This document shows positions 22,940 to 31,212 of a DNA stretch of 41,790 bases, one piece after another. Numbering within the stretch: the first letter of the stretch is position 1; each line of letters opens with the position of its first letter. The position numbers and the translations under genes were made by a program. Where the stretch lies: contig VYCQ01000032.1 in the NCBI GenBank assembly GCA_009843865.1, positions 1-41,790 of the forward strand, written 5' to 3'. The notes below the pieces were generated by a model. The model was not told the DNA's origin. It ran no database searches and saw nothing but the letters and a program-made list of their open reading frames with translations. Source of the DNA: Acidimicrobiia bacterium (GTDB lineage: Bacteria > Actinomycetota > Acidimicrobiia > Acidimicrobiales > Bin134).

Positions 22940-23917
22940 ATGTCACCTGTTGTGACGATGCGTCAGCTGCTAGATGCTGGAGTTCATTTCGGGCACCAGA
23001 CCCGTCGCTGGAATCCAAAGATGCAGCGTTTCATCTTTGGAGAGCGAGACGGCATCTACATTATTGATTTACGTCAGACTTTGGCCCATATCGAATCGGC
23101 CTATATTTATGTTAGGGATTTGGTTGCTCAGGGCGGTCAGGTTTTGTTTGTGGGCACAAAAAAGCAAGCCCAAGATAGCGTGCAGAGCTACGCGGAACGT
23201 GTGGGTATGCCTTATATCAACGAGCGGTGGTTGGGAGGTTTGCTCACCAACTTTGAGACCATCTCCAAGCGTATGGGCAAGATGAAAGAGTTTCAGCGGA
23301 TGCGGAGTTCTGGTGAGTTAGAGGTAATGCCTAAAAAAGAGGCCTTGTTGATTTCTCGCGAGCTGGCCAAGCTAGAGCGTAACCTCAATGGTATTCGAGA
23401 TCTTGCTCAACCGCCTGATGCTGTGTTTGTGTTGGACACCAAAAAGGAGCACATCGCGGTAGCTGAGGCCAATAAGCTGAAGCTGCCCGTGATTGCAGTG
23501 GTGGACACTAACTGCGATCCAGATGTGATTCAATATGTGATTCCTGGCAACGATGATGCCATTCGCTCTGGTGAGCTTATGTGTCGGGTTATCAGTGAAG
23601 CAGTTATTGAAGGCAGATACATGGCACATGCCAACCAACCTGCGCCGGTAGCTGAGGAACCAGCCGTAGCTAAAGAGGAAGCAGTTTTGGATGAAAAGTC
23701 GCCGGAGCGGTCTCAAGAAATAGCCGAAGAAACAGCTGCTGAGGCAGAAGATGTTGCGGAGTCTCATGAAACAGCCGTTGAGCCAGCAGATTTCTCTGAG
23801 TTAGAAGATGTCGCAGAGTCACAAGAAGCTGTTGAGTCAGAGCAGCTTGAAGAAGCCCAAGCAGAAGCGAGCCCGGAAGAGAGTGAGAGCTTTGAAGAAA
23901 GTAGGGCATCGACGTGA
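22940..23917 (+). CDS. rpsB: 30S ribosomal protein S2 with long acidic C-terminal extension
   Basis: Residues 1-235 are ribosomal protein S2: [35 protein letters not shown], and [15 protein letters not shown] with [12 protein letters not shown]2 joins the 30S subunit late and bridges head and body. The remaining 90 residues (236-325) are low-complexity and Glu/Ala/Ser-rich, with near-repeats [12 protein letters not shown] and [11 protein letters not shown]. Bacterial S2 is commonly about 230-300 residues; acidic tails are found in some actinobacteria, but this one is long. A strong AAAGGAG ribosome site precedes the ATG. The stop overlaps the GTG of tsf, the usual S2/EF-Ts pairing. Confidence 0.97.
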   Translation: MSPVVTMRQLLDAGVHFGHQTRRWNPKMQRFIFGERDGIYIIDLRQTLAHIESAYIYVRDLVAQGGQVLFVGTKKQAQDSVQSYAERVGMPYINERWLGGLLTNFETISKRMGKMKEFQRMRSSGELEVMPKKEALLISRELAKLERNLNGIRDLAQPPDAVFVLDTKKEHIAVAEANKLKLPVIAVVDTNCDPDVIQYVIPGNDDAIRSGELMCRVISEAVIEGRYMAHANQPAPVAEEPAVAKEEAVLDEKSPERSQEIAEETAAEAEDVAESHETAVEPADFSELEDVAESQEAVESEQLEEAQAEASPEESESFEESRAST

Positions 23918-24717
23918 GTGATGTCACAGCCTTATTTACAGCTTTAGATGTGAAAGCTCTGCGTGAGGCTACTGGTGCGGGCATGATGGACTGTAAACGT
24001 GCCCTTACTCAGAGTAGCGGGGATCAACAAGCTGCTGCTCAATGGTTGCGCGAGAAGGGCATCGCTAAGGCGGCTGCTAGAGCCGAGCGTGCTAGTGATG
24101 AGGGTGCTGTGGCTTTAGTAGCAAACGAGCAGGCCGCAGCCATAGTGGAGTTGCGCTGCGAGACTGATTTTTCTGCTAAGGCAGACGATTTTGTGGCCTT
24201 AGCTAATGAGTTGGCGCAGTTAGCTCTGTCGGAGGGTGAGGAGGCTTTGAGTTCTCAGGCTGAGGCTATTCAAGATATCAGCCTGGCTAAGAAAGAAAAC
24301 GTGCATTTAGGCAAAGTAGTGCGGGTGCAGGTAGCCGACGGGAATTTTTTGGACACCTATTTACACACTCAAGATGGACGTGGCATCAGCGCTGTGGTGG
24401 TGGAAGCTCGGGGTATCAGTCAAGAGTTAGCACATGAGGTGGCACTGCACATTGCCTTTGCCAAACCTTCTGTGCTTCATCGTGATCAGGTAGATCTTGA
24501 TGAAGTGGAGCGGGAAAAGATAGCACTGACCGAACTTACTAAGGCAGAGGGCAAGCCTGAACAAGCTTGGGACAAGATTGTTGCTGGTCGTTTGCGGGCC
24601 TGGTACGGCGAGAGGGTGCTGCTGGAGCAGGGCATGTTTGGAGAGAAGGAAACCGTGCAGTCCAAGCTAGGAGATGGAGAGATTGTCCGTTACGAGCTGG
24701 CCGCTATCGGCGGTTAG
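23914..24717 (+). CDS. tsf: translation elongation factor Ts
   Basis: The 267-residue EF-Ts exchanges GDP for GTP on EF-Tu. The N-terminal UBA-like module reads [19 protein letters not shown] (13-31), followed by the core with [23 protein letters not shown] and [21 protein letters not shown], the EF-Tu contacting surface. The coding sequence starts with GTG overlapping the rpsB stop (GTGA), so translation is probably coupled. The C-terminal module is complete. Confidence 0.97.
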   Translation: MSDVTALFTALDVKALREATGAGMMDCKRALTQSSGDQQAAAQWLREKGIAKAAARAERASDEGAVALVANEQAAAIVELRCETDFSAKADDFVALANELAQLALSEGEEALSSQAEAIQDISLAKKENVHLGKVVRVQVADGNFLDTYLHTQDGRGISAVVVEARGISQELAHEVALHIAFAKPSVLHRDQVDLDEVEREKIALTELTKAEGKPEQAWDKIVAGRLRAWYGERVLLEQGMFGEKETVQSKLGDGEIVRYELAAIGG

Positions 24718-24742
24718 CACCTGTAATGCCATCTATTAGCGT

Positions 24743-25516
24743 ATGACATCCATGAGCACCAAGCGTTTGATGCGCTGGGATCGTGTCGTCATTAAGCTTT
24801 CAGGTGAGGTGTTTGGGGGTGAACTTGGATATGGCATTGATGGCGAGATTGCGGCTCAGATTGCCAACGAAATAGTTAAGCTTAGAACTCAGTTTGATGT
24901 GGAAGTAGCCATCGTGGTGGGAGGGGGTAATATTTGGCGGGGCATGACCGGTACCGGTTTGGGCATGGATCATGTTCAATCTGATTACATGGGTATGTTG
25001 GCTACTATCATGAATGCTTTAGCCCTGCAAGACATACTTGAGCGGCTTGGTCAGCCAACAAGGGTGCAGGTAGCCATTGATATGGTACAGGTCGCAGAGC
25101 CCTACATTCGTCGTAGGGCAATTCGTCACTTGGAAAAGGGCCGAGTGGTGATCTTTGCGGCTGGTACAGGCAATTCGTTTTTTACTACCGATACCGCCGC
25201 AGCTCTCAGGGCTGTCGAAATAAAAGCCGGGGTGTTGCTAAAGGGCACTCATAGTGGCATCGATGGCATCTATACCGCTGATCCTCGTACTAATTCAGAT
25301 GCCAAGAAGCTTGAGGTCGTGCGGTATATGGACGTGCTCTCGTGGGGCTTGCGGGTTATGGACAGCACGGCTATTTCGCTATGTATGGATAATGAGCTAC
25401 CCATCGTGGTGTTTGATTTGCTGGTACCTGGAAACATGGTTGCGATACTTGAAGGCCAGTCAATCGGTACTGTTGTGACAAATGGTAACGGGGTGAAAGA
25501 TGACAACAGGCAATGA
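24743..25516 (+). CDS. pyrH: uridylate kinase (UMP kinase)
   Basis: PyrH phosphorylates UMP to UDP in pyrimidine nucleotide synthesis. The amino-acid-kinase fold is seen in RVVIKLSGEVFGG, VAIVVGGGNIWRG, DYMGMLATIMNALALQD and FAAGTGNSFFTTDTAAALRAVEI, followed by GVLLKGTHSGIDGIYTADPR. The usual SGE and GGGN phosphate-binding motifs are intact. Length (257 residues) is normal, with a short N-terminal extension. It overlaps frr by 17 bases. Confidence 0.97.
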   Translation: MTSMSTKRLMRWDRVVIKLSGEVFGGELGYGIDGEIAAQIANEIVKLRTQFDVEVAIVVGGGNIWRGMTGTGLGMDHVQSDYMGMLATIMNALALQDILERLGQPTRVQVAIDMVQVAEPYIRRRAIRHLEKGRVVIFAAGTGNSFFTTDTAAALRAVEIKAGVLLKGTHSGIDGIYTADPRTNSDAKKLEVVRYMDVLSWGLRVMDSTAISLCMDNELPIVVFDLLVPGNMVAILEGQSIGTVVTNGNGVKDDNRQ

Positions 25517-26075
25517 GCTAATCGATCTAGCTTTAGAAGAGGTGGGGGAACGAATGGATGTAGCTGTGGATTACGCTCGTCAGCAGTTCGCTTCTGTTAG
25601 AACTGGCCGAGCATCTTCGGCATTGTTTGAACGCTTTATGGTGGATTATTACGGCACAGAGGTGCCTTTAAATCAGCTGGCTAGTTTTAGTGTCCCAGAG
25701 GCGCAGCTTCTAGTGATATCGCCGTTTGATAAATCGTCTATTCCCGCGATAGAGCGGGCTATCACGCAGGCCGATATCGGAATTAATCCTGCCAGCGATG
25801 GCAGCGTTGTGCGTTTAGCATTTCCGCCTTTAACCGAAGAGCGGCGTCGTGAACTAGTAAAGTTGGTTAAACAGATGGCCGAAGACGGTCGGATAGCAAT
25901 ACGGAATTCTCGGCGTCATACACGCCAAGAAATCGACCAACTTAGCAAACAGGGTGATATCTCTGAAGACATTGTTGCACGAGCCAACAAAGAATTAGAT
26001 CAATTGACCCATGTCCGCGAGCAGTTCATTAATGATGCCCTCAGCGTCAAAGAACAAGAGCTGTTGGCAATTTGA
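25500..26075 (+). CDS. frr: ribosome recycling factor
   Basis: The 191-residue RRF splits post-termination ribosomes with EF-G. The three-helix bundle opens at VGERMDVAVDYARQQFASVRTGRASSALFERFMVDYYGTEVPLNQLASF, and the C-terminal helices include ERRRELVKLVKQMAEDGRIAIRNSRR. The ATG at 25500 lies inside the end of pyrH, and the G-rich GGGGTGAAAG just before it could serve as a ribosome site. It ends four bases into a possible TTG start of cdsA, but a later start is preferred for that gene. Confidence 0.97.
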   Translation: MTTGNELIDLALEEVGERMDVAVDYARQQFASVRTGRASSALFERFMVDYYGTEVPLNQLASFSVPEAQLLVISPFDKSSIPAIERAITQADIGINPASDGSVVRLAFPPLTEERRRELVKLVKQMAEDGRIAIRNSRRHTRQEIDQLSKQGDISEDIVARANKELDQLTHVREQFINDALSVKEQELLAI

Positions 26076-26089
26076 TTAGAGGAGGGCAA

Positions 26090-27394
26090 GTGGACGACAA
26101 CAACGCTTTTGAAAGATCAAAGGAGCTTTCTGAAGGATCGCTTGAAGAACAGCAGGCTGGTTATCTGGACGATTTGGCATCACTGTTTGACGAAGAAGAG
26201 GAAGAAGGTCTAGGTCAAGAAGGCTCAGATCTTGGTGTTTGGAGCGAGTCATCCTCTGAAGTTGAGTCGGAGAGCGGGGAGACTGCTGTTGATGCTGCGC
26301 CTAGATGGCGAGAAGACATCCCCGTCACTGAAGGTGCCTCAGAACAGATGGGAGGGTTGTCAGATATCCCTGAGTTCTCTTCTGTGGCATCGGGTGCCAG
26401 CGTGTTTGCCGACCCGGAGCCCACTGAGGCTTTTGATCTTTCTGCGGCAGGTCGGGTGGATGAAGTGTTGTCTTTGAACGAGCCGCTTACTGGTCCAGTG
26501 ACCGAACTTACCGCTATGCGTGACCCCGTGTCGGTGTCTTCTGCGAGCGTGGGTTCGGGCGAGCATGGTTCTTCGCTTAGAGTGCGTTCTAGCACGGCTG
26601 TATTGGTAGGTCTGATACTCGGGGGGTTAGTGCTAGGTGCGGTGGCTTTAGGTGAAAAGATTACCCTGGCACTTTTGGCCATAGTGTTGCTGATTTGCGC
26701 AACAGAGTGGTTTACAACCATGCGTAAAGCCGGGTTTCAGCCTCCGATGCTGTTGGGCTATGTGACGATAACCGTTCTGCCTATTACAGCTTATTGGCGT
26801 GGAGCTGAAGGGATGTCGCTGACGTTGCTGTTTGGGTTGTTTGGCGCAGGTATGTGGTACGTGAGTGGGGTGGCTCGAGAACGGCCCCTGATGAACTTAG
26901 GGGTAACCCTTTTGGGGATCACATATGTTGGGTTTACAGGTGCGTTTGGTGGCTTGCTCTTGAGCGCACCTGAGGGAGCGCAGCTAGTGCTGACCGCAGT
27001 GGTTTTGACTGCGGTTAATGATGTGGGTGCTTTTGTAGTGGGTAAAACCGCTGGTCGTACCCGGTTATCGTCAGTCAGTCCAAATAAGACACTGGAGGGG
27101 TTTGTGGGTGGAGCCATACTCACCATCAACGTTGCGTTGGTGTTTATTTCGGTGCTTGAAATGGGCCCATTTGGAGACTCAAGTTCTCGCTCTGATGGCG
27201 TGATCTTGGGTATTGTCGTAGCTGCGGTGGCACCTTTGGCCGATTTGTTGGAATCAGCTCTCAAACGTGATCTGGGCGTGAAGGACATGGGTACGTTGTT
27301 GCCAGGTCATGGAGGTATGTTGGACCGGATTGATGCTTTGTTGTTTGTGTTGCCAGCTACTTATTTTACAGGGCTGATGCTTGGTGTGATCTGA
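26090..27394 (+). CDS. cdsA: phosphatidate cytidylyltransferase with long acidic N-terminal extension
   Basis: The C-terminal half (about 165-434) is a polytopic CdsA that makes CDP-diacylglycerol from CTP and phosphatidic acid. The signature region is SPNKTLEGFVGGA and the closing block LLPGHGGMLDRIDALLFVLPATY, with seven or eight hydrophobic helices. Residues 1-160 are acidic, Ser/Glu-rich and probably disordered, far longer than the short N-terminus of E. coli CdsA. The GTG at 26090 is chosen because GGAGGG sits four to five bases upstream; the TTG at 26072 is in frame but lacks such a site. It supplies phospholipid precursors within the translation superoperon. Confidence 0.92.
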   Translation: MDDNNAFERSKELSEGSLEEQQAGYLDDLASLFDEEEEEGLGQEGSDLGVWSESSSEVESESGETAVDAAPRWREDIPVTEGASEQMGGLSDIPEFSSVASGASVFADPEPTEAFDLSAAGRVDEVLSLNEPLTGPVTELTAMRDPVSVSSASVGSGEHGSSLRVRSSTAVLVGLILGGLVLGAVALGEKITLALLAIVLLICATEWFTTMRKAGFQPPMLLGYVTITVLPITAYWRGAEGMSLTLLFGLFGAGMWYVSGVARERPLMNLGVTLLGITYVGFTGAFGGLLLSAPEGAQLVLTAVVLTAVNDVGAFVVGKTAGRTRLSSVSPNKTLEGFVGGAILTINVALVFISVLEMGPFGDSSSRSDGVILGIVVAAVAPLADLLESALKRDLGVKDMGTLLPGHGGMLDRIDALLFVLPATYFTGLMLGVI

Positions 27395-27431
27395 GCGGCC
27401 TATCAGCGCGTTAGCTAAGTAGCTCCGGGTT

Positions 27432-28637
27432 ATGAAATCGCTATCGTTGCTTGGCTCTACTGGCTCAATTGGCATCCAAACCTTAGAGGTATTGCGGGCT
27501 GAGCCTGAATCTTGGGATGTTGTTGCCTTAGGAGTGGGGCGATCTGCGAGTAAGTTGTTGGAGCAGGCTCGTGAGTTCCAGCCGCAGATGGTGGTGGTGG
27601 CTGATCCTGAGATGGTTTCCGAGCTTCAAGCAGATCTTCCCGGAATACAGGTGGCTTCTGGATCTGAGGCGTTGGTTGAAGCCGCCGCAATGGGGGAGGT
27701 AGTGGTGAACGCGGTGGTGGGCTTTGCTGGTTTGCCGGTAACCCTGGCGGCCCTAGAGGCTGGGCGGCGCTTGGCTTTGGCTAACAAGGAGTCGTTGATT
27801 GCTGCTGGTCCTTTGGTGCAGCGGGCACGTCAAACCTTCGGTGCTGAGCTGTTGCCGGTGGACAGCGAGCATTGCGCCATACATCAGTGCTTGCGTGCCA
27901 ATAGTAGGGCGGATATAGATCATTTCAATACAGATGTGAATACAGATACAGACGTGAATACAGAACGCGTGGCCCGTATAGTGCTCACTGCTAGTGGTGG
28001 CCCTTTCCGAGGCTGTACTACAGAAGAGCTAGCCACGGTGACCGTGCAGAGTGCTTTGTCTCACCCAACATGGGAGATGGGGGCCAAGATCACGGTGGAT
28101 TCCTCAACACTGATGAACAAGGGTTTAGAGGTGATCGAGGCCAACGAGTTGTTTGGGGTTGATTTCGAGCGTATCGAGGTGGTGGTACACCCTCAGTCTG
28201 TTGTGCATTCTATGGTGGAGTACACCGACGGGGCTACCGTAGCGCAGCTTTCAATGCCTGATATGAGGCTCTGTATTGGCTATGCCTTGGCCTATCCAGA
28301 TCGCATCACAACCCCATTTGGTCAAATTAACTGGCAAACACTTGGTCGGTTGGAGTTTGAGTCTCCCAATACAGAGCTCTTTCCTTGCTTGGAGTTGGCC
28401 TATGAAGCAGGACGGTTAGGAGGTACTGCCCCGGCCTTGTTGAATGCTGCTAATGAGGTGGCAGTGCAAGCTTTTTTGGATGAGCAGATACGCTGGATGG
28501 AGATTCCCCATGTGCTGCAAGATGTTTTGGATAGCTATGACGGCACCGCGGCTGACTCTTTAGGGGCCGTCATGCAGGTTGATCGACAGGCGCGCATGCA
28601 AGCAGAGCGCATAGTGACCACGATGTCGGCGAGTTGA
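27432..28637 (+). CDS. dxr: 1-deoxy-D-xylulose 5-phosphate reductoisomerase
   Basis: Dxr catalyses the second step of the MEP isoprenoid pathway, using NADPH and a divalent metal. LLGSTGSIGIQTL (6-18) is the NADPH loop, LALANKESLIAAG follows, PVDSEHCAIHQCL carries the metal-binding acids, and ASGGPFRG, HPTWEMGAKITVDSSTLMNKGLE and HPQSVVHSMVEY complete the active site. Between CLRA and RIVLTASGG there is an inserted segment with the repeated peptide NTDVNTDTDVNTE, encoded by three AATACAGA repeats (27927, 27939, 27957). The insertion lies on a surface loop in the family, so activity need not be affected. The stop overlaps the next gene's ATG by one base. Confidence 0.96.
   Translation: MKSLSLLGSTGSIGIQTLEVLRAEPESWDVVALGVGRSASKLLEQAREFQPQMVVVADPEMVSELQADLPGIQVASGSEALVEAAAMGEVVVNAVVGFAGLPVTLAALEAGRRLALANKESLIAAGPLVQRARQTFGAELLPVDSEHCAIHQCLRANSRADIDHFNTDVNTDTDVNTERVARIVLTASGGPFRGCTTEELATVTVQSALSHPTWEMGAKITVDSSTLMNKGLEVIEANELFGVDFERIEVVVHPQSVVHSMVEYTDGATVAQLSMPDMRLCIGYALAYPDRITTPFGQINWQTLGRLEFESPNTELFPCLELAYEAGRLGGTAPALLNAANEVAVQAFLDEQIRWMEIPHVLQDVLDSYDGTAADSLGAVMQVDRQARMQAERIVTTMSAS
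27927..27964 (+). repeat. short repeats inside dxr encoding an inserted NT/D-rich loop
   Basis: AATACAGA occurs at 27927, 27939 and 27957, twice followed by GA(T/C)GTG. The array encodes a peptide insertion with no counterpart in typical Dxr proteins. Confidence 0.75.
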
Positions 28638-29986
28638 TGCGTACCGATCAATCCATTCAAACAGGCAGGCAGGTAGCAACAACACATGGTTCTTCTGCGC
28701 GTGGGTCTGCTGCGGTTTCTGGAATGACCGGCATTTGGGCTCATCGTCAAAGCTGGGGTCCCTTGTTGTTGTTGGTGGGGTTTCTAGTGGTGCTAGGTGT
28801 GTTTTATGGTCTGCCGCTGTTAATTGTGTTGCTAGCCATCATCGTGATGATCTATTTGCATGAATTAGGTCATTACCTCACTGCACGGGCGGCTGGGATG
28901 AAGGTGACGGAGTTCTTTTTGGGGTTTGGACCCAAGCTTTGGTCGACGCGTCGTGGTGAAACCCTATACGGCTTAAAGGCGATACCTGCCGGGGCTTATG
29001 TGCGCATTATCGGCATGAACAATTTAGATGAGGTGCCTGCTGATGAAGAGCATCTTACCTATCGATCTAAGCCTTATTGGCGGCGTATGTCGGTAGCTGT
29101 TGCAGGTTCAACGATGCACTTTTTGCTGGCTTTTGGGTTGATCTTTTCATTTTTGGTAGTGGGGGGTAAGACCGAGAGGATTCAGTCGTCAGATTGGACG
29201 ATCAGCGTGGTGTCTGAGGGTTCTCCAGCCCAACAAGCTGGGCTGTTGGCAGGAGATCGCATTGTGTCGGTGGATGGTCAGTTGGTGGCGACCATGGGCG
29301 AGATGATCCAAGCGCTGCCTCCGCCGACAACCTCAATTAGTTTGGGTGTCCAAAGAGACGGCGTACAGTTTGTTCAAACCTTGATCCTTGGTACCCATCC
29401 TCTAGATGCCACGAGGGCGTATATCGGGATCGGCTCTAGGTCGGCTTATGTCTCTGAATCGGTTGAGGTTGGATATTTTAAGGCTGTGCCGGAGACCTTC
29501 AGGGAGTTCGGGTATCTGGTTAAAGAGTCGGTGCTTAGCATCGGCAGGTTTTTTTCTCCTAGTGGGTTGAGCAACTTTTATCGCGACCTCACCAACCAGC
29601 CAGCTGAGCAGCCAAGCACACCCTCGCAAGGTGTCTTTGCCCCAAGTGAGGGCTTGAGTGATGATGAGGCTCGTGTGATTTCTATATTTGGGGCATTACA
29701 GATTGGTGCTGATCTCACAGAGAACAGCTATGTGAACTTGTTAGTGTTCTTGGCGCTCTTGAATGTGTTTGTGGGGGTTTTCAACATGATTCCTCTGCTG
29801 CCCTTAGATGGGGGTCATGTGGTGATTGCTACTTATGAGCGATTACGTTCGCGTCGAGATCGTCGTTACATTGCTGATGTTTCAAAGATGATTCCTGTTG
29901 CTTATGGGGTTATTCTGGTGCTGCTGTTTGTGGGTTTAGGGGCTTTGTATCTAGATATCACGGATCCTGTTGAGCTGCCAGGCTGA
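28637..29986 (+). CDS. RseP-like site-2 intramembrane zinc protease (M50)
   Basis: This M50 protease of 449 residues has HELGH (75-79) inside a membrane helix, followed by the FFLGFGPKLWS block, a PDZ domain (about 190-255, SEGSPAQQAGLLAGDRIVSVDG) and the third conserved motif NMIPLLPLDGGHV near 395, which supplies the metal-binding aspartate. Family members cut membrane-spanning anti-sigma factors and other substrates; mycobacterial Rip1 lies in the same dxr-ispG context. The N-terminal 40 residues are hydrophilic and poorly conserved. An insertion rich in Ser/Pro/Gln lies at about 310-340. The ATG overlaps the dxr stop (TGATG). Confidence 0.93.
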   Translation: MRTDQSIQTGRQVATTHGSSARGSAAVSGMTGIWAHRQSWGPLLLLVGFLVVLGVFYGLPLLIVLLAIIVMIYLHELGHYLTARAAGMKVTEFFLGFGPKLWSTRRGETLYGLKAIPAGAYVRIIGMNNLDEVPADEEHLTYRSKPYWRRMSVAVAGSTMHFLLAFGLIFSFLVVGGKTERIQSSDWTISVVSEGSPAQQAGLLAGDRIVSVDGQLVATMGEMIQALPPPTTSISLGVQRDGVQFVQTLILGTHPLDATRAYIGIGSRSAYVSESVEVGYFKAVPETFREFGYLVKESVLSIGRFFSPSGLSNFYRDLTNQPAEQPSTPSQGVFAPSEGLSDDEARVISIFGALQIGADLTENSYVNLLVFLALLNVFVGVFNMIPLLPLDGGHVVIATYERLRSRRDRRYIADVSKMIPVAYGVILVLLFVGLGALYLDITDPVELPG

Positions 29987-29988
29987 TC

Positions 29989-31212
29989 GTGGAGGTTCAA
30001 GCATCTTTTGAGCGTCGCCAAACCCGGCGGATTTATGTGGGGAATGTGGCCGTGGGTGGTGGCTCTGCGATAACAGTGCAGTCTATGACTACCACCCGCA
30101 CTGCTGATGTGGAAGGCACCTTGCAGCAGATCTATGATCTCACAGCCGCCGGTGCTGACATAGTACGTTGCACTTGTAACGAGCTTGAGGCTGCCGAAGG
30201 GCTAGCGCAGATAGTGCCTCGTTCGCCTGTGCCGATTGTGGCTGATATCCACCATCAATACCGGATGGCTTTGGCTGCTTTGGATGCTGGTGTTCATTGC
30301 CTCAGGTTAAACCCGGGCAATATCCGTAAGCCAGCACATATTCGCGCTGTGGCATCGGAGTGCAAAGACCGTCAGGTGCCCATACGCATAGGAGTGAACG
30401 GTGGGTCGTTACACCCCGACTTGTACCGCAAGTACGGTGACAAGGTTACACCTGAGGCCCTAGTGGAGTCGGCTCAGATGGAGTTGAACTACTTTGCTGA
30501 GGTGGACTTTAGCGATGTCAAGATTTCGGTGAAGGCTTCCAGCGTGCCGCTTATGATCGAGGCCTACCGTCAGCTAGCCGATCTTACGGAACATCCTTTG
30601 CACTTAGGGGTCACCGAGGCCGGTCCGCCACCCGCAGGTTTGATCAAGTCCACCGTGGGCATAGGCACGTTGTTGGCTGAAGGCATTGGCGACACTATCC
30701 GCTATAGCCTTACAGCTGATCCAGTGCAAGAAGCTAAGGCTGGTAGGCAGCTTTTAGAGGCTATGGGGCTACGGGAGCGCAAGAATGTGGATCTCGTTGC
30801 TTGCCCAAGCTGTGGTCGAGCTGAAATTGATGTTTATGAGGTGGCCGAACAGGCTATGGAAGCCTTTGGCGACAAGGAGATCCCATTACAAGTAGCCGTC
30901 ATGGGTTGCGTGGTAAACGGCCCCGGAGAGGCTCGTGGTGCTGATATTGGCATAGCTGCGGGTAATAAGCGAGGCCACCTATTTGTGAAGGGTCGCAATG
31001 TGGCAGTGGTGGAAGAACAAGATATGGTGTCTGCTCTTGTAGAATGGGCTGAGTTGATCCATGAGCAGGGCTTTGAAGCTGCCTTAGCTAAAGCAGATAT
31101 TGTGGCCGCCGAACGTGAAGCAGAGCGTGATCGTGTTCGCTTGTTAGCCGATCAAGGCAGCGATGTGAACATGGCACAGCAAAAGATTGCATTGATTCGC
31201 AATAGGGGATGA
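29989..31212 (+). CDS. ispG: 4-hydroxy-3-methylbut-2-enyl diphosphate synthase (flavodoxin/ferredoxin)
   Basis: IspG (GcpE) performs the penultimate MEP step with a 4Fe-4S cluster. The TIM-barrel part begins RRIYVGNVAVGGGSAITVQSMTTT, with VADIHHQYRMALAALDAGVHCLRLNPGNI. The cluster ligands are Cys272, Cys275 (ACPSCGR), Cys307 and Glu314 (GCVVNGPGEARGADIG). It is 407 residues long with a small charged C-terminal extension. The GTG start is two bases after the rseP-like stop, so translation is probably coupled. With dxr two genes upstream, two MEP steps are encoded here. Confidence 0.97.
   Translation: MEVQASFERRQTRRIYVGNVAVGGGSAITVQSMTTTRTADVEGTLQQIYDLTAAGADIVRCTCNELEAAEGLAQIVPRSPVPIVADIHHQYRMALAALDAGVHCLRLNPGNIRKPAHIRAVASECKDRQVPIRIGVNGGSLHPDLYRKYGDKVTPEALVESAQMELNYFAEVDFSDVKISVKASSVPLMIEAYRQLADLTEHPLHLGVTEAGPPPAGLIKSTVGIGTLLAEGIGDTIRYSLTADPVQEAKAGRQLLEAMGLRERKNVDLVACPSCGRAEIDVYEVAEQAMEAFGDKEIPLQVAVMGCVVNGPGEARGADIGIAAGNKRGHLFVKGRNVAVVEEQDMVSALVEWAELIHEQGFEAALAKADIVAAEREAERDRVRLLADQGSDVNMAQQKIALIRNRG

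Noticed and set aside
26215-26721. 168-codon open frame on the minus strand
   Set aside because: It lies entirely inside cdsA; its Ser/Thr-rich product mirrors the acidic codons of the real gene, and no family features or start signals are present.
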